From contig NZ_VYVA01000003.1 of the NCBI RefSeq assembly GCF_009193215.1, positions 403,069 to 467,068 on the forward strand: DNA of 64,000 nucleotides, written 5' to 3'. Source of the DNA: Flavicella marina (GTDB lineage Bacteria > Bacteroidota > Bacteroidia > Flavobacteriales > Flavobacteriaceae). Positions 24,797 through 34,804 of this stretch are shown here, one piece after another. Below the pieces are notes generated by a model. The model was not told the origin of the DNA. It saw only the letters and a list, made by a program, of their open reading frames with translations, and made no database searches. How positions within the stretch are numbered: position 1 is the stretch's first letter; each line of letters begins with the position of its first letter. The position numbers and the translations under genes were made by a program.

Positions 24797-27292
24797 ATGG
24801 CGAAGAATTTAGTTATAGTTGAGTCACCTGCAAAAGCAAAAACGATTGAGAAATTTTTGGGAAAAGATTTTCAAGTAGAATCGAGCTTTGGGCATATTGC
24901 AGATTTACCTTCTAGTGAGTTAGGGATAAATGTAGATGGAGATTTTAAGCCAAAATATATTGTCTCAGATGATAAAAAAGCTGTCGTAAGAAAATTAAAG
25001 TCTTTAGCGAAAAAAGCAGATACTGTTTGGTTAGCAAGTGATGAGGATCGAGAGGGAGAAGCAATTGCTTGGCATTTGCAAGAGCAGTTAAAATTAAACT
25101 CTGAAGCAACCAAAAGAATCGTATTTCACGAGATTACTAAAAAAGCAATTCTAAAAGCTGTAGAGCATCCAAGAGATATCAATTATGATATGGTGAATGC
25201 ACAACAAGCGAGAAGGGTGTTAGATCGTTTAGTAGGGTATGAACTATCACCTGTTTTATGGAGAAAAGTAAAAGGTGGATTGTCTGCAGGAAGGGTTCAG
25301 TCTGTAGCGGTTCGATTGATCGTCGAAAGAGAAAGAAGTATTCAAGAATTTAAAACAACGGCACATTATAAAGTAGTTGCAGAGTTTTTAAATAGTGAAG
25401 GGAAAAAATTCAAAGCAACGATTCCGAAAAGTTTTGATTCTAGAGAAGAAGCTGAGGCGTTTTTACAATCTTCTGCAGATGCAGATTTTTCAATTGCAGA
25501 TTTACAAAAAAAACCTGCAAAAAAATCACCAGCTCCACCATTTACAACTTCTACTTTACAGCAAGAAGCATCTCGTAAATTAGGGTATTCAGTAGCGAGA
25601 ACTATGCAAGTAGCACAACGCTTGTATGAAGCCGGTTTGATTACTTATATGAGAACTGATAGTTTGAATTTATCGGATGATGCTCGTAAAGAAGCTGAAG
25701 AAGAAATTACAAACTATTACGGTTCAGAATACAGCAGTCCTAGAGTGTTTAAGACGAAATCAAAAGGAGCACAAGAAGCACATGAGGCGATTCGTCCTAC
25801 AGATATGAAACGTCATTCTATCAATGTTGAAAGTGATCAAGATCGTTTGTACGATTTGATTTGGAAAAGAACATTGGCATCGCAGATGAGTGATGCGCAA
25901 TTAGAGAGAACCAATGTGAAAATTGAGAACTCGAATAACGAAAAAATCTTTACGGCAAACGGAGAGATGATTAAGTTTGAAGGTTTCTTAAAAGTATATT
26001 TAGAAGGAACTGATAATGAAGAGGAAGAGCAAGCAGGAATGCTGCCTCAATTGACAAAAGGTGCTACTTTAGAATATGATTTTATCACAGCAACACAACG
26101 TTTTACAAGTCCACCGTATAGATTTACTGAAGCTTCTTTGGTAAAGAAATTAGAAGAATTAGGAATCGGTAGACCTTCTACGTATGCACCGACTATTTCA
26201 ACTGTACAGAGAAGAGGTTATATTGAAAAAGGACAAATTGAGGGTGTAGAAAGAGATTACGAGCAGTTTGTTTTAAAAGCTGGTGAGGTTTCTTCAAAAA
26301 ACTTGGTTGAAAGAGTAGGTTCAGATAAAGGTAAATTGGTGCCGACAGATATAGGAAACATTGTAAATGATTTCTTAGTGGCAAATTTTTCAAATATTTT
26401 AGATTTTGGCTTTACGGCAAAAGTAGAGGCAGATTTTGATGATATTTCTGAGGGAGCTCAAGATTGGTCAGAAATGATCAAAAGTTTTTACGAGACCTTT
26501 CATCCAACTGTAAAAGATGTCTCTGAAAATGCAGAAAGAGAAAGTGGTGAGCGTATTCTTGGGAAGCATCCTGAGTCTGGTAGAACTGTTTTGGTTCGTT
26601 TGGGTAAATTTGGTCCGATGGCACAAATTGGTGATCCAGAAGATGAAGAAAAGCAATTTGCTAGTCTTTTAAAAGAACAAAACTTAGGTACGATTACCCT
26701 TGAAGAGGCTTTAGAGTTGTTTTTATTGCCTAAAAATTTAGGAGTTTACGAAGGTGAAGAAGTGGTGGTTTCTAACGGAAGATTCGGACCTTATATCAAA
26801 TTCGGAACTATATATGTTTCTCTTGATAGAGGAGAAGATCCGATGTCTGTAGATATGGAAAGAGCTACCGAATTGATTGTTGCGAAACAAAAAGCCGATG
26901 CTCCGATTGCAGAATACGAAAATCTTCCTGTTCAAAAAGGAGTAGGACGTTTTGGTCCATTTATAAAATGGAATAGCATTTTCATAAATGTCAATAAAAA
27001 ATACGATTACGACAATTTGAGTTATGATGATATCGTTGAATTGATCGAAGATAAAAAGCGTAAAGAAATCGAAAAAGTTATTCATAACTGGGAAGAAGAA
27101 GGTATTCGATTAGAAAAAGCACGTTGGGGAAGGTTTAACATCATCAAAGGAAAAACCAAAATTGAGTTGCCTAAAACAACAGATGCAAAAAACATGACTC
27201 TAGAAGAAGTTCAAGCTATTATTGAGGCAAAAGCTCCGAAAAAGAAAACAAGAAAAACTGCTGCTAAAAAAAGAACTACCAAGAAAAAATAA
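24797..27292 (+). CDS. topA: DNA topoisomerase I
   Basis: A type IA topoisomerase that relaxes negative supercoils. The 831 residues start with the Toprim signature MAKNLVIVESPAKAKTIEKF, contain SDEDREGEAIAWHL (81-94), the catalytic Tyr284 in LITYMRTDSLNLS, and a C-terminal part with repeated GRFGPYIK/GRFGPFIK modules instead of classical Cys4 zinc fingers. The tail is Lys/Arg-rich (AAKKRTTKKK). Length and layout are usual for Bacteroidota. The arginase-like gene and the gld genes follow on the same strand. Confidence 0.97.
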   Translation: MAKNLVIVESPAKAKTIEKFLGKDFQVESSFGHIADLPSSELGINVDGDFKPKYIVSDDKKAVVRKLKSLAKKADTVWLASDEDREGEAIAWHLQEQLKLNSEATKRIVFHEITKKAILKAVEHPRDINYDMVNAQQARRVLDRLVGYELSPVLWRKVKGGLSAGRVQSVAVRLIVERERSIQEFKTTAHYKVVAEFLNSEGKKFKATIPKSFDSREEAEAFLQSSADADFSIADLQKKPAKKSPAPPFTTSTLQQEASRKLGYSVARTMQVAQRLYEAGLITYMRTDSLNLSDDARKEAEEEITNYYGSEYSSPRVFKTKSKGAQEAHEAIRPTDMKRHSINVESDQDRLYDLIWKRTLASQMSDAQLERTNVKIENSNNEKIFTANGEMIKFEGFLKVYLEGTDNEEEEQAGMLPQLTKGATLEYDFITATQRFTSPPYRFTEASLVKKLEELGIGRPSTYAPTISTVQRRGYIEKGQIEGVERDYEQFVLKAGEVSSKNLVERVGSDKGKLVPTDIGNIVNDFLVANFSNILDFGFTAKVEADFDDISEGAQDWSEMIKSFYETFHPTVKDVSENAERESGERILGKHPESGRTVLVRLGKFGPMAQIGDPEDEEKQFASLLKEQNLGTITLEEALELFLLPKNLGVYEGEEVVVSNGRFGPYIKFGTIYVSLDRGEDPMSVDMERATELIVAKQKADAPIAEYENLPVQKGVGRFGPFIKWNSIFINVNKKYDYDNLSYDDIVELIEDKKRKEIEKVIHNWEEEGIRLEKARWGRFNIIKGKTKIELPKTTDAKNMTLEEVQAIIEAKAPKKKTRKTAAKKRTTKKK

Positions 27293-27372
27293 ACTTATAT
27301 AGAGTTGGTATATACCACGATATTTTTGTTATTTTTGGAAAAATGAGTCCGAAAAGGCTCATCTAATATTTG

Positions 27373-28530
27373 ATGAATTTAGATTTTTTATTACCCCTTG
27401 AAGAACCTTTTTTCGAAATGATTTCAGACTATTCTGAAACCTCATTGTCGTATTTTACTGCGATACACTCGAAAGAAAAAGGTTTACCAGATTTAGAAAA
27501 TGTTTCTATTGCAATTTTAGGTGTTCAAGATGGACGTGGAGCTGTAGGAAATGATACTACTGGTTATGGTGTAGATGCCATTCGTAGTTATTTTTATAAA
27601 CTATACCCTGGAAATTGGTCTGTCAATATTGCTGATCTCGGGAATATTCCACAAGGAAATACAGTTTCGGATACTTATTTTGCATTGCGTGAGGTGATAG
27701 CGTCTTTGGTAAAGAAGAATATTGTACCAATTATTTTGGGCGGTGGTCAAGATTTGACTTATGCGAATTATAGGGCATACGATCAGTTAGAACAGCTTGT
27801 CAATATCGTTACCGTTGATTCTAAGTTTGATTTGGGTGCGATCGATTCTCCTTTAGATTCTAGTTCTTTTCTGAGTAAAATAGTAATGGAAGAACCAGCT
27901 AATATGTTTAATTATAGCAATATTGGATATCAGACTTTTTTCAATGCACAAGAAGAAATAGATTTATTACAAAGTTTGTCTTTTGATACGTATAGGTTGG
28001 GTGAAGCCAAGGATTTAAAGATCGTGGAGCCAATCATGAGAGATGCAGATATTGTTAGCATTGATATAGGTGCTGTTAGAATGAGTGATGCACCTGCAAA
28101 CGGAAATGCAACACCAAATGGTTTTTACGGTGATGATATTTGTGCGATTTCAAGATATGCAGGAATCAGCGATAAAGTTACTTCATTTGGGATTTATGAA
28201 TTTAACAATCGTCTTGATAACAATGGACAAACAGCGCATTTAATAGCCCAAATGATATGGTATTTTGTTGAAGGTTTTAGCTTTAGAGCAAAAGACTACC
28301 CTTATTGTACCAAAGAGAGTTATTTAAAGTTTATAGTTCCGCATGAAGAAGAAGATATGATTTTTTACAAAAGTCATAAAAGTGGTCGTTGGTGGTTAGA
28401 AATTCACTCTAGAGATGACAATAAATACAAACGTCATGCGTTAATACCCTGTACCCATCAAGATTATTTAGATGCGACAGATCAAAAAGTCCCTGAACGT
28501 TGGTACAAAGCGTTGAAAAAAATTAATTAA
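27373..28530 (+). CDS. Arginase/formimidoylglutamase-fold protein with degenerate metal site
   Basis: A 385-residue protein of the ureohydrolase (arginase) fold, often labelled formimidoylglutamase. The fold motifs are recognisable, but ligands are changed. The usual GGDHS is GGGQD (Gln126 for His), DAHxD is DSKFD (149-153, Lys151 for His), and SxDxD is SIDIG (229-233, Gly233 for Asp). Three of the six Mn ligands are therefore lost, and normal hydrolase activity is unlikely. The start is ATG 27373; the TTG just before it is weaker. It lies between topA and gldK, so a link to type IX secretion is possible but unproven. Confidence 0.8.
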   Translation: MNLDFLLPLEEPFFEMISDYSETSLSYFTAIHSKEKGLPDLENVSIAILGVQDGRGAVGNDTTGYGVDAIRSYFYKLYPGNWSVNIADLGNIPQGNTVSDTYFALREVIASLVKKNIVPIILGGGQDLTYANYRAYDQLEQLVNIVTVDSKFDLGAIDSPLDSSSFLSKIVMEEPANMFNYSNIGYQTFFNAQEEIDLLQSLSFDTYRLGEAKDLKIVEPIMRDADIVSIDIGAVRMSDAPANGNATPNGFYGDDICAISRYAGISDKVTSFGIYEFNNRLDNNGQTAHLIAQMIWYFVEGFSFRAKDYPYCTKESYLKFIVPHEEEDMIFYKSHKSGRWWLEIHSRDDNKYKRHALIPCTHQDYLDATDQKVPERWYKALKKIN

Positions 28531-28595
28531 TAAAGATGCAATTTAAAAATTGTGTTAAATCGAGAAAATTACCTCTGTTGAATTGCTTTGAAACG

Positions 28596-28626
28596 TTGCT
28601 TTTAAAGAAAAAAAATGATAGGTTTA
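28596..28626 (+). promoter_or_regulatory. Candidate promoter of gldKLMN
   Basis: TTGC (28596-28599), 19 nt, TAGGTTTA (28619-28626): 3 of 4 and 5 of 6 defined bases of the Bacteroidota consensus. The gldK ATG is 29 bases downstream. Transcription from further upstream is also possible. Confidence 0.45.
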
Positions 28627-28655
28627 CGCTCAATTACGAAAGACATTAGTAACAT

Positions 28656-30035
28656 ATGAAAAAAATAGCAGTATATATTATCCTAGTTTTAGCGGTATAT
28701 AGTTGTGGTTCTAATAATAGAGGAGAAGTTGTAGGAGATAAGTCTGGTAAGAAATGGTATACAGAAAAGCCTTTTGGAATGGTGTTAGTTCCTGGAGGTG
28801 CCTTTACAATGGGGAAAAGTGATGAAGATCCGTTTGGAGGAATTAGTACGCCAACTAGAAGTGTAACTGTAAAGCATTTCTATATGGATGAATCGGAAAT
28901 AACCAACAGTGAATACAATAAATTTGTTGAATGGGTAAGAGATTCAATAGTTCGAACTGAATTGGCGTTAACTGCTGAAGAGCGCTCTTATTTATTATCT
29001 GATGGAGAAGGAAGTGATGAAGGAATTTTTAGATATAGTTTTAAAGAATCAGATACTACCAATGCTACTGAGTATGAGAGGTATATGTTTGAAAATTATG
29101 GCGGTACCGGAGATGTAAACTCGCTCACCGAAGGGAAATCATTGAATTGGAGAATTCCAATCGTATGGGATCGTTTAGAATATCCTGATGCTGCTTATAC
29201 AGAAGTTATGGATTCTATGTATTTGCCGTTAGAGGATACTTTTGAAGGGCAAAGAATCTTAAACGTTAATAAATTAAAATATACGTATTCTTGGTTTGAT
29301 AAAGAGGCAGCCGCAATGAGTAAAACAGGTACGAGAAAAGATTTTATTATTCATGAAGATGTTCGTGTTTACCCAGATACAACGGTATGGGTAAAAGATT
29401 TTACGTATTCATACAACGACCCAATTCACGAAGAGTATTTTTGGCATACTGCTTATGCAGATTATCCGGTTGTAGGTGTAAATTGGTACCAAGCTCGTGC
29501 TTTTTGTAACTGGAGAACAAAAATGAAAAACGATTATCTTCGATCGAGAAAAAACCCTGTTAGGGTTCCGATGTTTCGATTGCCTACTGAAGCAGAATGG
29601 GAATTTGCAGCAAGAGGTGGTATAGAAAACGGTACGTACCCTTGGGGAGGTCCATATACGACAGATGATAGAGGGATCTTTTTGGCAAACTTTAAGCCAG
29701 TTCGAGGAAATTATGCGATTGATGGTGCACTGTATACCGTAGAAGCATATTCTTATGCGCCAAATGGTTATGGATTGTACAATATGGCAGGAAATGTGTC
29801 AGAATGGACAAGCACGGCATACAATCAAGGTTCTTACAGCCATGGTTCAAGTATCAACGCAAATATCGAAGATGTTGAAAATAAACGTAAAGTAGTACGT
29901 GGTGGTTCTTGGAAAGATATTGCATATTTCTTACAAGTAAGTACAAGAGACTACGAATACGCAGATTCTTTAAAAAGTTATATCGGATTTAGAACCGTTC
30001 AAGACTTCTTAGGAACAGTGAAAAATAAAAAATAA
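28656..30035 (+). CDS. gldK: Gliding motility/T9SS lipoprotein GldK
   Basis: An outer-membrane lipoprotein that forms the periplasmic ring of the type IX secretion system with GldN. The 459 residues have a lipoprotein signal with Cys17 (VLAVYSCGSN) and an FGE-sulfatase-like domain beginning MVLVPGGAFTMGKSDEDP and ending GFRTVQDF. Typical segments are FRLPTEAEWEFAARGG and MAGNVSEWTS. The fold is borrowed from formylglycine-generating enzymes, but GldK acts structurally. It is the first of four gld genes in the usual K-L-M-N order. GldJ is a paralogue, but the context fixes GldK. Confidence 0.96.
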   Translation: MKKIAVYIILVLAVYSCGSNNRGEVVGDKSGKKWYTEKPFGMVLVPGGAFTMGKSDEDPFGGISTPTRSVTVKHFYMDESEITNSEYNKFVEWVRDSIVRTELALTAEERSYLLSDGEGSDEGIFRYSFKESDTTNATEYERYMFENYGGTGDVNSLTEGKSLNWRIPIVWDRLEYPDAAYTEVMDSMYLPLEDTFEGQRILNVNKLKYTYSWFDKEAAAMSKTGTRKDFIIHEDVRVYPDTTVWVKDFTYSYNDPIHEEYFWHTAYADYPVVGVNWYQARAFCNWRTKMKNDYLRSRKNPVRVPMFRLPTEAEWEFAARGGIENGTYPWGGPYTTDDRGIFLANFKPVRGNYAIDGALYTVEAYSYAPNGYGLYNMAGNVSEWTSTAYNQGSYSHGSSINANIEDVENKRKVVRGGSWKDIAYFLQVSTRDYEYADSLKSYIGFRTVQDFLGTVKNKK

Positions 30036-30077
30036 ATTAATAATTAACCAACCCCTATAAATTAAAAAATTATAATT

Positions 30078-30710
30078 ATGGCACAATCAGTTAAAAGCAA
30101 GAAAATCTTGAATATGGTATACGGACTAGGAGCGTCTGTTGTACTTGTAGGAGCATTGTTTAAAATATTACACTACAGTATCGGTCCTTTAACGGGTGGA
30201 GTAATGTTAACTGTCGGATTGTTAACAGAAGCATTTATTTTCGCATATTCAGCATTTTTTGAACCTATAGAAGAAGATTTAGATTGGACTCAAGTTTACC
30301 CTGAATTAGTTGGTGGAAAAGCGAAAGAAAAAGATCCAAGTGCAAGAGGTATGTTAGCAGAAAAATTAGATGCAATGTTAAAAGAGTCTAAGTTAGATGC
30401 TGAATTAATGGGAAGTTTAACAAAGAGTATTCAAAACTTTCAAGGAGCTGCAGAAAGTATCAACGCTTCTGCAGATACAGTTGCAAATACACATAAATAT
30501 AATGAAGAAATGGCTGTTGCAGCTGTTCATTTAGAATCATTAAATAGTTTGTATAAAGTACAATCAGAAAATTCTGAGAGACAAGCATACTTGAATGAAT
30601 CTATGTTGAAGCATTCAGAGAAATTAGAATCGCAAATGGAGGCATTGGCTACAAACCTATCTTCTTTGAATTCTGTTTATGGAGGAATGTTATCAGCAAT
30701 GAATAAATAA
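30078..30710 (+). CDS. gldL: T9SS/gliding motor inner-membrane protein GldL
   Basis: GldL forms, with GldM, the proton-driven rotary motor of the type IX secretion system. The 210 residues have two membrane helices in the first 62 residues (LNMVYGLGASVVLVGALFKI and GVMLTVGLLTEAFIFAYSAF). Glu51 in LLTEAFIF and Lys29 are in the positions of the functionally important membrane Glu and Lys described for F. johnsoniae GldL. The cytoplasmic C-terminal half is helical and Ala/Glu-rich. It lies 42 bases after gldK and 30 before gldM. Confidence 0.97.
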   Translation: MAQSVKSKKILNMVYGLGASVVLVGALFKILHYSIGPLTGGVMLTVGLLTEAFIFAYSAFFEPIEEDLDWTQVYPELVGGKAKEKDPSARGMLAEKLDAMLKESKLDAELMGSLTKSIQNFQGAAESINASADTVANTHKYNEEMAVAAVHLESLNSLYKVQSENSERQAYLNESMLKHSEKLESQMEALATNLSSLNSVYGGMLSAMNK

Positions 30711-30740
30711 TTAATAACCCTATAAAAAAGCTTATTAATT

Positions 30741-32300
30741 ATGGCAGGAGGAAAACAATCAGCTAGACAGAAGATGATCAATCTAATGTACCTAGTGTTC
30801 ATTGCAATGTTAGCATTGAATATGGGTAAGAAAGTATTGTCGTCTTTTGGATATCTAAATGAAAAAATTGAAGCGTCGAACGTTACAAAAATCAACGATA
30901 TTGCCGTTGTTTTGAATGACTTGGCGACAAAAGCTTCTGAACAACCAGAGAAATACAGAGATCTTAATAAAAAAGCAGTGAAGGTAAACAAAACCTCGAA
31001 TGAATTCTTTAATTATTTAGGAGCTGTAAAAGACACACTTTTATCTACGATCGACCCTGAATTGCATAGGGATTATGAGTCGTTGGATACAGAAACTGCA
31101 GGAGATGAATTTTTCTTCAAAGGAGAAGAAAAATTAACAGATGCAGGTGAAGAGTTTGTTGCTAGAATCAATCAATATAGAGAAGACATAAAATCTATAT
31201 TGGGTGAAAGTATTAAGAGTGATGTATTAGATCATTTGAATAAACGATTTGATACAAGTGATCAAGAAGTTGAAGGAGGTCAAACACAACCATGGATTCG
31301 AAACCGATATGAAGGTTTTCCATTGGTAGCAACCTTGACAAATATTTCTGTGATTCAGGCAGATGTAAAAACTTCTGAAAAAGAGATTTATAATTCTTTG
31401 TTAGGAAAACAACTTTCGGCGGATGCTTCGATTAGTGAGAAAACTTATCATGCAATTGTAATTCCTAAAAAACCAGCATACTTTCCTGGTGAAGAGTTTG
31501 AAGGAACTGTAGTTTTGGGAAAATACGATGCTAGTTTACAACCAGAGAGATTGACAATCAACGGGAAAAATTACAAAGAAAGAGATGAAGAAGGAGCCGC
31601 CTTGATAAAATTTAAAGCAGGAAAGGTTGGTGAGAATGATATTGTTGGAGAATTTGTATTTCAACAAGATGGAAAACCAGTTAAAATTCCGGTAAAATCT
31701 AATTATTTGGTAGTTCCGAAACCAAATTCAGCGGTAGTATCGGCAGATAAAATGAATGTTGTCTATAGAGGTGTTCAAAATCCTATCACGATTTCTATCC
31801 CTGGGATTACTGATAATAATGTAAGAGCAACAGCACCAGGATTAAAAAGAGTAAAAGGAACAAAATATAACTTGTTTCCAGGAAAAGGGAAAGAAGTTAC
31901 GATCAATGTTTCTGGTACTACAAATGATGGAACAAAGATATCTTCACCTCCGGTGAAATTTAGAATTAAAGATATCCCACCACCTGCAGCGACGATTAGA
32001 AAGCAATATGGTTCTATAAAAATGCCTAAGTCAAGTTTGGCTAAATCTACAATTGATGCGGCATTGATAGATTTTGATTTTGATTTGAAGTTAAAGGTGT
32101 CATCTTTTAAAGTAAAGATTCCTGGGCAATCAACTGTATTGGTAAACGGAACACGTTTTGATGCAAGAGCACAGAAGGCTTTGCAAAAGGCCAAAAGAGG
32201 CGATGTTGTGAGTATATTTGATGTAAAAGCAACCATCATCGGAAACTCTTCATATAGATTGAAAGGAGTGTTGCCTTTGAGTGTTGTAATCTCAAATTAA
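30741..32300 (+). CDS. gldM: T9SS/gliding motor protein GldM
   Basis: GldM crosses the inner membrane once and reaches through the periplasm to the GldK/N ring. The 519-residue protein starts MAGGKQSARQKMINLMYLVF, with the conserved Arg9 just before its single helix (about 12-30). A helical domain follows, then several Ig-like beta domains (FPGEEFEGTVVLGKYDA, VSADKMNVVYRGVQNPI, and PLSVVISN at the end). The size and layout match the family. Confidence 0.97.
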   Translation: MAGGKQSARQKMINLMYLVFIAMLALNMGKKVLSSFGYLNEKIEASNVTKINDIAVVLNDLATKASEQPEKYRDLNKKAVKVNKTSNEFFNYLGAVKDTLLSTIDPELHRDYESLDTETAGDEFFFKGEEKLTDAGEEFVARINQYREDIKSILGESIKSDVLDHLNKRFDTSDQEVEGGQTQPWIRNRYEGFPLVATLTNISVIQADVKTSEKEIYNSLLGKQLSADASISEKTYHAIVIPKKPAYFPGEEFEGTVVLGKYDASLQPERLTINGKNYKERDEEGAALIKFKAGKVGENDIVGEFVFQQDGKPVKIPVKSNYLVVPKPNSAVVSADKMNVVYRGVQNPITISIPGITDNNVRATAPGLKRVKGTKYNLFPGKGKEVTINVSGTTNDGTKISSPPVKFRIKDIPPPAATIRKQYGSIKMPKSSLAKSTIDAALIDFDFDLKLKVSSFKVKIPGQSTVLVNGTRFDARAQKALQKAKRGDVVSIFDVKATIIGNSSYRLKGVLPLSVVISN

Positions 32301-32391
32301 TAAATAATTACTGTCGCCCCTCTAGTAATTGGATATAGGTAAATTGAAAAGTAAACAAGATCTTATTTTGTATTTTTGTAAACTTGACAAA

Positions 32392-33309
32392 ATGAAAAGA
32401 ATGATGAATTTGAAAAAATATGTAGTATTGGCTGTGTTGACGTTGATGTCGACTACAACTTTTTCGCAGGCTGAATATAATATTCTTAATGCCACAAAAC
32501 CTGATGAAATAGATCAAGTTCCTGAAATCTATAAAGAAATTTCAAAGGAAAAACCAATTCCTTATGGATATGTAAATGAACGTGATATCTTATGGTCGAA
32601 AATTACTTGGGAACATATTGATTTGAATGAAAAAATGAATATGCCTATGTATTATCCGATTGATTCGGCGAATGTAAATAGCAGCAGAAAATCGTTGTTT
32701 TACACTTTGTTGAAAGGGATTAAATCAGGGAAAATTACTGAGGTTTATGATGATTCGTTTTTCAAATCGAAATTGACGATGAAAGACATCAATCAGAAAT
32801 TAACACGTGTGGATACTTCGGATTATGCTTATGAATTGTTGAATGAAGGTGAAACAGATATTAAAGATTTTGTAGATGAAGTTTCTATCAAATCAGAAGA
32901 TATTGAAGCGTATAGAATTAAAGGAATGTGGTACTTCGACAAACGTCATGGAGAAATGAAATATCGTTTGTTGGCGATAGCACCAATGGCTCCAGACGTT
33001 CAGTTATTAGGTAGAGATGATATTGTAAGTGACGAGAGTCTTCCGTTGTTTTGGGTATTCTATCCCGATGCAAGAGAAGTGTTGCATAATGCTTTTGCCT
33101 TTAATGAAGTCAACCATAGGTCTCCAATTTCTTTTGATGATTTGTTAAACTCTAGACGATTTACAACTTTGATTTTAAGAGAAGAAAATCTTTATGGAAA
33201 TAGAAGTATTGCCGATTATATTCAAGGAAATGCTTTGTATCAAATTATGGAGTCTGAGCGAATCCGAGAGGAAATTAGAAACAGAGAATTGGATATGTGG
33301 AACTATTAA
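32392..33309 (+). CDS. gldN: Gliding motility/T9SS periplasmic protein GldN
   Basis: The periplasmic ring partner of GldK. From ATG 32392 the protein has 305 residues with a signal peptide (MNLKKYVVLAVLTLMSTTTF, then SQAEYN). The typical body includes IPYGYVNERDILWSKITWE and LFWVFYPDAREVLHNAFAFN. The frame extends upstream to 32329 but has no signal-like sequence there. No second copy (GldO) follows. The unit ends at a terminator 22 bases downstream. Confidence 0.95.
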   Translation: MKRMMNLKKYVVLAVLTLMSTTTFSQAEYNILNATKPDEIDQVPEIYKEISKEKPIPYGYVNERDILWSKITWEHIDLNEKMNMPMYYPIDSANVNSSRKSLFYTLLKGIKSGKITEVYDDSFFKSKLTMKDINQKLTRVDTSDYAYELLNEGETDIKDFVDEVSIKSEDIEAYRIKGMWYFDKRHGEMKYRLLAIAPMAPDVQLLGRDDIVSDESLPLFWVFYPDAREVLHNAFAFNEVNHRSPISFDDLLNSRRFTTLILREENLYGNRSIADYIQGNALYQIMESERIREEIRNRELDMWNY

Positions 33310-33330
33310 TGTTCTTGTATGAATAAAGTA

Positions 33331-33370
33331 TAAAGCTCTTGTTTGAAATTTCATTCAAGAGCTTTTTTTT
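33331..33370 (+). terminator. Terminator of gldKLMN
   Basis: AAAGCTCTTG (33332-33341) and CAAGAGCTTT (33356-33365) form a 10-bp stem followed by a T-run. It lies 22 bases after the gldN stop. The next gene starts directly behind it at 33384. Confidence 0.88.
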
Positions 33371-33383
33371 GATTTTTAAAAGT

Positions 33384-34430
33384 ATGAAAGTAGATTATAT
33401 AATTGTTGGTTTTGGATTGGCGGGAATGTCTTTTGTAAAAAGGTTGGAAGACAATAATAAGTCTTTTATTGTGTACGAAAATTCGTCTCAAACTTCATCA
33501 AATGTAGCAGGAGGTGTATACAACCCGGTGGTATTAAAACGCTTTACACCGGTTTGGCAAGGAACCGAGCAACTTAAATTGGCGTTGCCTTTCTATAAAG
33601 AAATTGAAAAGAAATTCAATACAGTTTACGATTTTAAAATACCGACATATAGAATTTTTAAATCTATAGAAGAACAAAATAATTGGTTTGCTGCTTCTGA
33701 TAAACCAAAGTTGTCGTCGTACATGGATGTAAATATTATTACCAAAAAATATAACGGAATAATTGCGAAAAGTGGCTTCGGTAAATTGAACCATACAGGT
33801 AGAATTGATACAAAATCTTTGCTGAGTGATTATAAAGCGCATCTTAAAAAAGAAGATTTAATTTATTTGGAATCTTTCGATTATACAGGGATTGAGTTTT
33901 TAGAGGATGGTGTTAAATACAAAGGTGTTTCAGCTTCAAAAATTGTTTTTTGTGAAGGATACGGAATGCATAAAAATCCATTTTTCAAGGATTTGCCGAT
34001 GAACGAAGCAAAAGGAGAATTGCTCACCATTCACGCTCCTGAATTAGATGTAGATTTTCTAATAAAAGCTGCAGTATTTGTCTTGCCATTAGGGAATCAT
34101 TACTATAAAGTAGGAGCAACATTTAATTGGCATGATAAAACATTGCATCCGTCGCAAGAAGGTCGTGATGAATTGATTGAGAAATTAGAGAGTTTTATTA
34201 CGGTTCCCTATAAAATAATCGAACAAACAGCCGGTATCAGACCTACCGTAAAAGACAGGAGACCATTGGTAGGTATTCATGAAAAATATGGTCAATTGGC
34301 AATTTTAAACGGATTAGGTACAAGGGGTGTGATGATTGCACCAAAGGTGTCGTTGGAGTTGTACAAACACATCGAAAATGGTAGTGCTTTAGATCCAGAG
34401 TCAGATATAAAACGTTTTAAAAAGGCTTAA
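33384..34430 (+). CDS. FAD-dependent oxidoreductase (DAO family)
   Basis: A 348-residue protein from ATG 33384 with the dinucleotide-binding motif VDYIIVGFGLAGMSFVKRL at the N-terminus and the C-terminal signature AGIRPTVKDRRPLVG followed by LAILNGLGTRGVMIAPKVS, as in D-amino-acid/glycine-oxidase-like FAD enzymes. The substrate cannot be told from the sequence. The stop overlaps the stop of the convergent DUF983 gene (34427-34430), leaving no room for a terminator. Confidence 0.85.
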   Translation: MKVDYIIVGFGLAGMSFVKRLEDNNKSFIVYENSSQTSSNVAGGVYNPVVLKRFTPVWQGTEQLKLALPFYKEIEKKFNTVYDFKIPTYRIFKSIEEQNNWFAASDKPKLSSYMDVNIITKKYNGIIAKSGFGKLNHTGRIDTKSLLSDYKAHLKKEDLIYLESFDYTGIEFLEDGVKYKGVSASKIVFCEGYGMHKNPFFKDLPMNEAKGELLTIHAPELDVDFLIKAAVFVLPLGNHYYKVGATFNWHDKTLHPSQEGRDELIEKLESFITVPYKIIEQTAGIRPTVKDRRPLVGIHEKYGQLAILNGLGTRGVMIAPKVSLELYKHIENGSALDPESDIKRFKKA

Positions 34431-34804
34431 TCTTTCTTTTTGTAAGAAACGAAAATATTAATCCAAATCATACGAGATAATCTTAGACTAAAAGGAGTGG
34501 AACCAATAAGGATCAATACAATCGCTAAAAAAGATTCCAATAATTCCAAACCAAAGAAAACATTCGTAATTACAAAAGTAGCGATGGCGATTGCAACCGA
34601 CAACGCGTAAGATACATACATAGCACCGTAGAAAAACGAAGGTTCCATCATGTATTTAAAATTACAATTCGGACAGTTGTCGTGTATTTTTGTTACGTTT
34701 TTTAATTTGAAACCTCCTTTTTCAACAAAAAAATCACCCTCTTGACATTGAGGACATTTTTGTTTTAAAATGCTAAATAATTTGGTTCCTTTTTTTAAAA
34801 ACAT
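34427..34804 (-). CDS. DUF983 family zinc-ribbon membrane protein
   Basis: A 125-residue protein with two CPxC knuckles (CPQCQEGDF at 19-22 and CPNCNFKY at 44-47) that could bind zinc, then two membrane helices (YALSVAIAIATFVITNVFFG and LLESFLAIVLILIG). This is the DUF983 layout; the function is unknown. A -7-like box TATCTTTG lies at 34823-34830 on its strand, 18 bases before the start. Confidence 0.88.
   Translation of the reverse strand: MFLKKGTKLFSILKQKCPQCQEGDFFVEKGGFKLKNVTKIHDNCPNCNFKYMMEPSFFYGAMYVSYALSVAIAIATFVITNVFFGLELLESFLAIVLILIGSTPFSLRLSRMIWINIFVSYKKKD

Noticed and set aside
31775..32239. 154-codon frame antisense to gldM
   Set aside because: gldM is complete and typical on the plus strand; no separate start signals.
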